The notes beneath the pieces were generated by a model. That model was not told the origin of the DNA and did not search any database. It saw only the letters and a program-made list of their open reading frames with translations. From assembly GCF_013373865.1 (NCBI RefSeq), contig NC_050471.1, positions 10,498,050-10,562,049 of the forward strand: a DNA stretch of 64,000 nt, in the 5' to 3' direction. This DNA is from Monomorium pharaonis (Eukaryota > Arthropoda > Insecta > Hymenoptera > Formicidae). Numbering within the stretch: the first letter of the stretch is position 1; each line of letters begins with the position of its first letter. A program made the translations under genes and the position numbers. This document shows positions 61,602 to 64,000 of the stretch, piece by piece.

Positions 61602-64000
61602 ATGACACAAAATATGCAGTCGCACAATTTAAAGCCGTGGGAGAGGAACCTTTCAGTGAAGGAAGAATCCGCTCAGCCATTCGCAACTTGGCCCAGGATT
61701 ACGATGGTTCATAGCGAAAGATCGCACGAGTCTAATGCCACCAAGAAGAGCTTGCCCCAGTTGGACAAATGTTCCATTATCAATGCGAACAATTCGAATT
61801 CCGTTGCCCGCGATATCGTTGAGCTCTTTAGCCAGCACTTTGAGGATAGCAATGAAGAAATGAAGGCCTGTAGAATTTCCAGCTCGACGGAACTCGAAGA
61901 GAACGAGGACGAAGTATGTGCTACATGCAAGGATTGCACGGAATGTCAGCTGCTGCAGCAGCAGGCTAAAGACGCCGTTGTTGCGAAAATACATAAGACC
62001 GAAGGAGATCTGATGAGCGATCAAGATGAAAAACTGTCGGAACATCTGGATTGTTACGAGAGCGATGTCGACGGTGTAGAGACGATCTCCACATCGAGCA
62101 CGATGACGGCCTCCTCCGCAGAGCACGAGGAAACTCCAATACTTGTGGATCTGACCAGCGAGGAGTTCAAGTCGGCTACTTGGAAGCAGACGATCTTGAA
62201 ACAATTCAACGACGCCGAGGAAGGTTCGGAGATGTCGGGTGAGAACGTAATGACGAGTAAAAGCGATGTATCATCTAACCAATGTTGTCGATCTTTAACA
62301 CTGAGACTGGATATGAGTTCAAGAACAGATAATATATTGTTACTTATATAATGAACAAAAACAATCGTATAAAATCCACCTATATCATTAGGTATTACGC
62401 ACAAAAACAATCATATAAAATGTTAATAATTACCTTCAGGGAAATATGTTCATAAGTAGTGTGTATAAACCGGTCATCAATTTTCTCTGTTCTTTCACTG
62501 CCTTTTAATATTTAACTACGTGCGAGAAAGTAAATAAAGAGTACACAGCCATTCTGCAGGATCTAAAAATATAACAAGTTTGGGATGAAAATTTTCTCAA
62601 GAATTAAAAATTCCGCATTCTGCATAAATTAAATTGATAAAAATAAAATAAAATATTATCCGTATTAATTTGTATTTACTGCCTTACTTAGGTAGTCTTT
62701 TAAAACATTATTCAAAATTATACTCATTTAAGACTTTTATTTACTGACAAGTAGCCTCCAAGAAGGTGGTGTGCTGAATTTCACAAATATTATTAAAACA
62801 CGTATCTCTTTTTTTCGAAAGTAAAATAAAAATAAAAATTAAGAACTATATTTTTCAAATATGACTAAACAAATATTTTAGAAAATTTAGAAAATTGTGA
62901 TCGATGCGTAAAAAAAAATATTGATATTTTGATTAAAATAAGTGATTTTAAGAGTATCTTTTTAGAGCAGTGCGTCTCTCTGTCACGTCGATTATCTAGT
63001 TATACATTTCGCTCTTCCAGAACCTCACATCATGATAGCCGACAGTTCTAGCAGATTGCAACGCGGTGGTGCGGGTAGCAGCCTGGCGACCGCCCTGAGG
63101 GATCGTGGTTCTTGCGTGATTCCTGTGCAGCCTAATCGCTCCTTACCGATCCGACCGGCGCCGCCGACGCCGACGAGGTCAGCGGCGTCGATAGTAACGT
63201 TGCGGAAGACACGCTCGCCGATCATCAAGTTATCGAAATCCGAGAACTTGGACGTGGTCGAGTTGCAACCGAACGTATCTCCGAGCAGCTCGTTGATGAA
63301 CGAGCTCAACGAATTCACTTTCGAGCAGCAGGATAGGAACGAAGACGGAATGATGCTCGCGAACGAGTTCATCGATCGCTCGGACTACATTCTTCCAGAC
63401 ATTTCTAATGTCGTGGAGGTAGTATAGCAAAGCGAATTAGCCTGAGGGTCACATTCAATTTTTTTATTTTCTTTTTTTCCTCCAAAAAGAAAATTACGTT
63501 GTATGAAAATGATTTTAAAATGCGATGTAAGATTCGAATAAGTTAGAAAAATTGCTGTTTATTTTATTTAAAAAATTAATACCAGAGGGTGGACTCACGA
63601 AATAATATATTTGGTTTATTGTTATTTTATATTTGTTCTATTATTACATTGTCTATTCGACTAATCCAAAGCGAGCAATGTTTACGAATTGGAAAATGAA
63701 ATTAAATATTAGTACATTGAGCTTTAATATATGTGTATATACTTTGTTGGTGTCATTTAGCAATGGTTGCACGTTACAGATTACGGAAGAGGTCAACAAT
63801 ATTAAGAGGAAAAATGGCGAAAATCAGGACAGTGAACAAGAAGTTACCAAGGATGTGAAAAAACGAAAAAAATCTCACGAAGTCGATTCCGATCACATAC
63901 GTGATGAACGTGTCAATAATATTTTGAAGGAATACTCCAGAACTTGTTCTAACAATTTGGTTGACAAAGAAGACAGAAATCTGCAGCCGCATGTGGTGGT
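61602..64000 (+). CDS. Uncharacterised acidic, probably nuclear protein (partial)
   Basis: Three exons are visible: 61602-62238, 63021-63418 and 63780 to the window edge; about 418 aa so far, C-terminus missing. I do not recognise the family. Exon 1 is acidic and Ser/Glu-rich, with a small cysteine cluster (CATCKDCTECQLL, near residue 107), which could bind metal but matches no zinc finger I know. Exon 2 is Ser/Pro-rich with LPIRPAPPTPTRS, SPIIKLSKSE and acidic ends. Exon 3 begins with lysine-rich stretches (NIKRKNG and VKKRKKSHE) like a bipartite nuclear signal. The splice phases (1 and 0) and GT-AG borders are clean, so this is a real gene. An in-frame stop at 61536 supports the ATG at 61602 as start unless an upstream exon splices in. 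Confidence 0.7.

Overview
This is a 64-kb window of nuclear animal DNA, almost certainly from an insect and probably a hymenopteran (ant-like). The genes have many exons and mostly short AT-rich introns with GT-AG borders. Most coding parts splice, in phase, into full-length copies of well-known metazoan proteins. AT-rich non-coding DNA alternates with CpG-rich promoter stretches, and several short non-coding inverted-repeat elements (MITEs) lie between or inside genes. The species is inference; the insect assignment rests on gene content and style.

Layout, left to right. 0.9-7.1 kb: a small CS-domain protein (-) head-to-head with eIF2B-beta (+), then TM2D2 (-) head-to-head with DNAJC28 (+). 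7.3-11.6 kb: GART (-), the trifunctional purine synthesis enzyme, 16 exons, 1008 aa. 13.5-15.8 kb: a divergent succinate dehydrogenase iron-sulfur subunit (+), with a foldback MITE in intron 1. 16.6-18.6 kb: the checkpoint kinase Chk2/loki (-). 18.6-35.4 kb: a gene-poor stretch dominated by Lis-1 (-), with its 5-kb intron and a long flank on each side, two inverted-repeat elements and many simple repeats. 35.4-39.2 kb: INIP/SOSS-C (+) and METTL5 (+), packed against ALDH7A1 (-). 39.8-46.9 kb: exportin-6 (-) and Notchless/NLE1 (-). 48.5-53.8 kb: NPRL2 (+) convergent with the ciliary protein CFAP45 (-), with a hAT-type MITE between them. 53.8-61.6 kb: mostly non-coding, with one MITE. 61.6-64 kb: the start of an uncharacterised, probably nuclear, protein (+) that runs off the window.

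The genes are housekeeping loci and do not form one pathway. Themes are translation and ribosome biogenesis (eIF2B-beta, NLE1, METTL5), metabolism (GART, SDHB, ALDH7A1), genome surveillance (Chk2, INIP), TORC1 control (NPRL2), transport and cytoskeleton (exportin-6, Lis-1, CFAP45). Exon coordinates were derived by hand from splice signals and reading-frame continuity; for every complete gene the summed exon length is a multiple of three. UTRs and transcription starts are not resolved. I found no convincing new multi-gene system. The most unusual items are a near-perfect 266-bp palindrome, an inverted-repeat pair around the NPRL2 promoter, a MITE that may supply a poly(A) signal, the divergent SDHB, and the unknown gene at the right edge.
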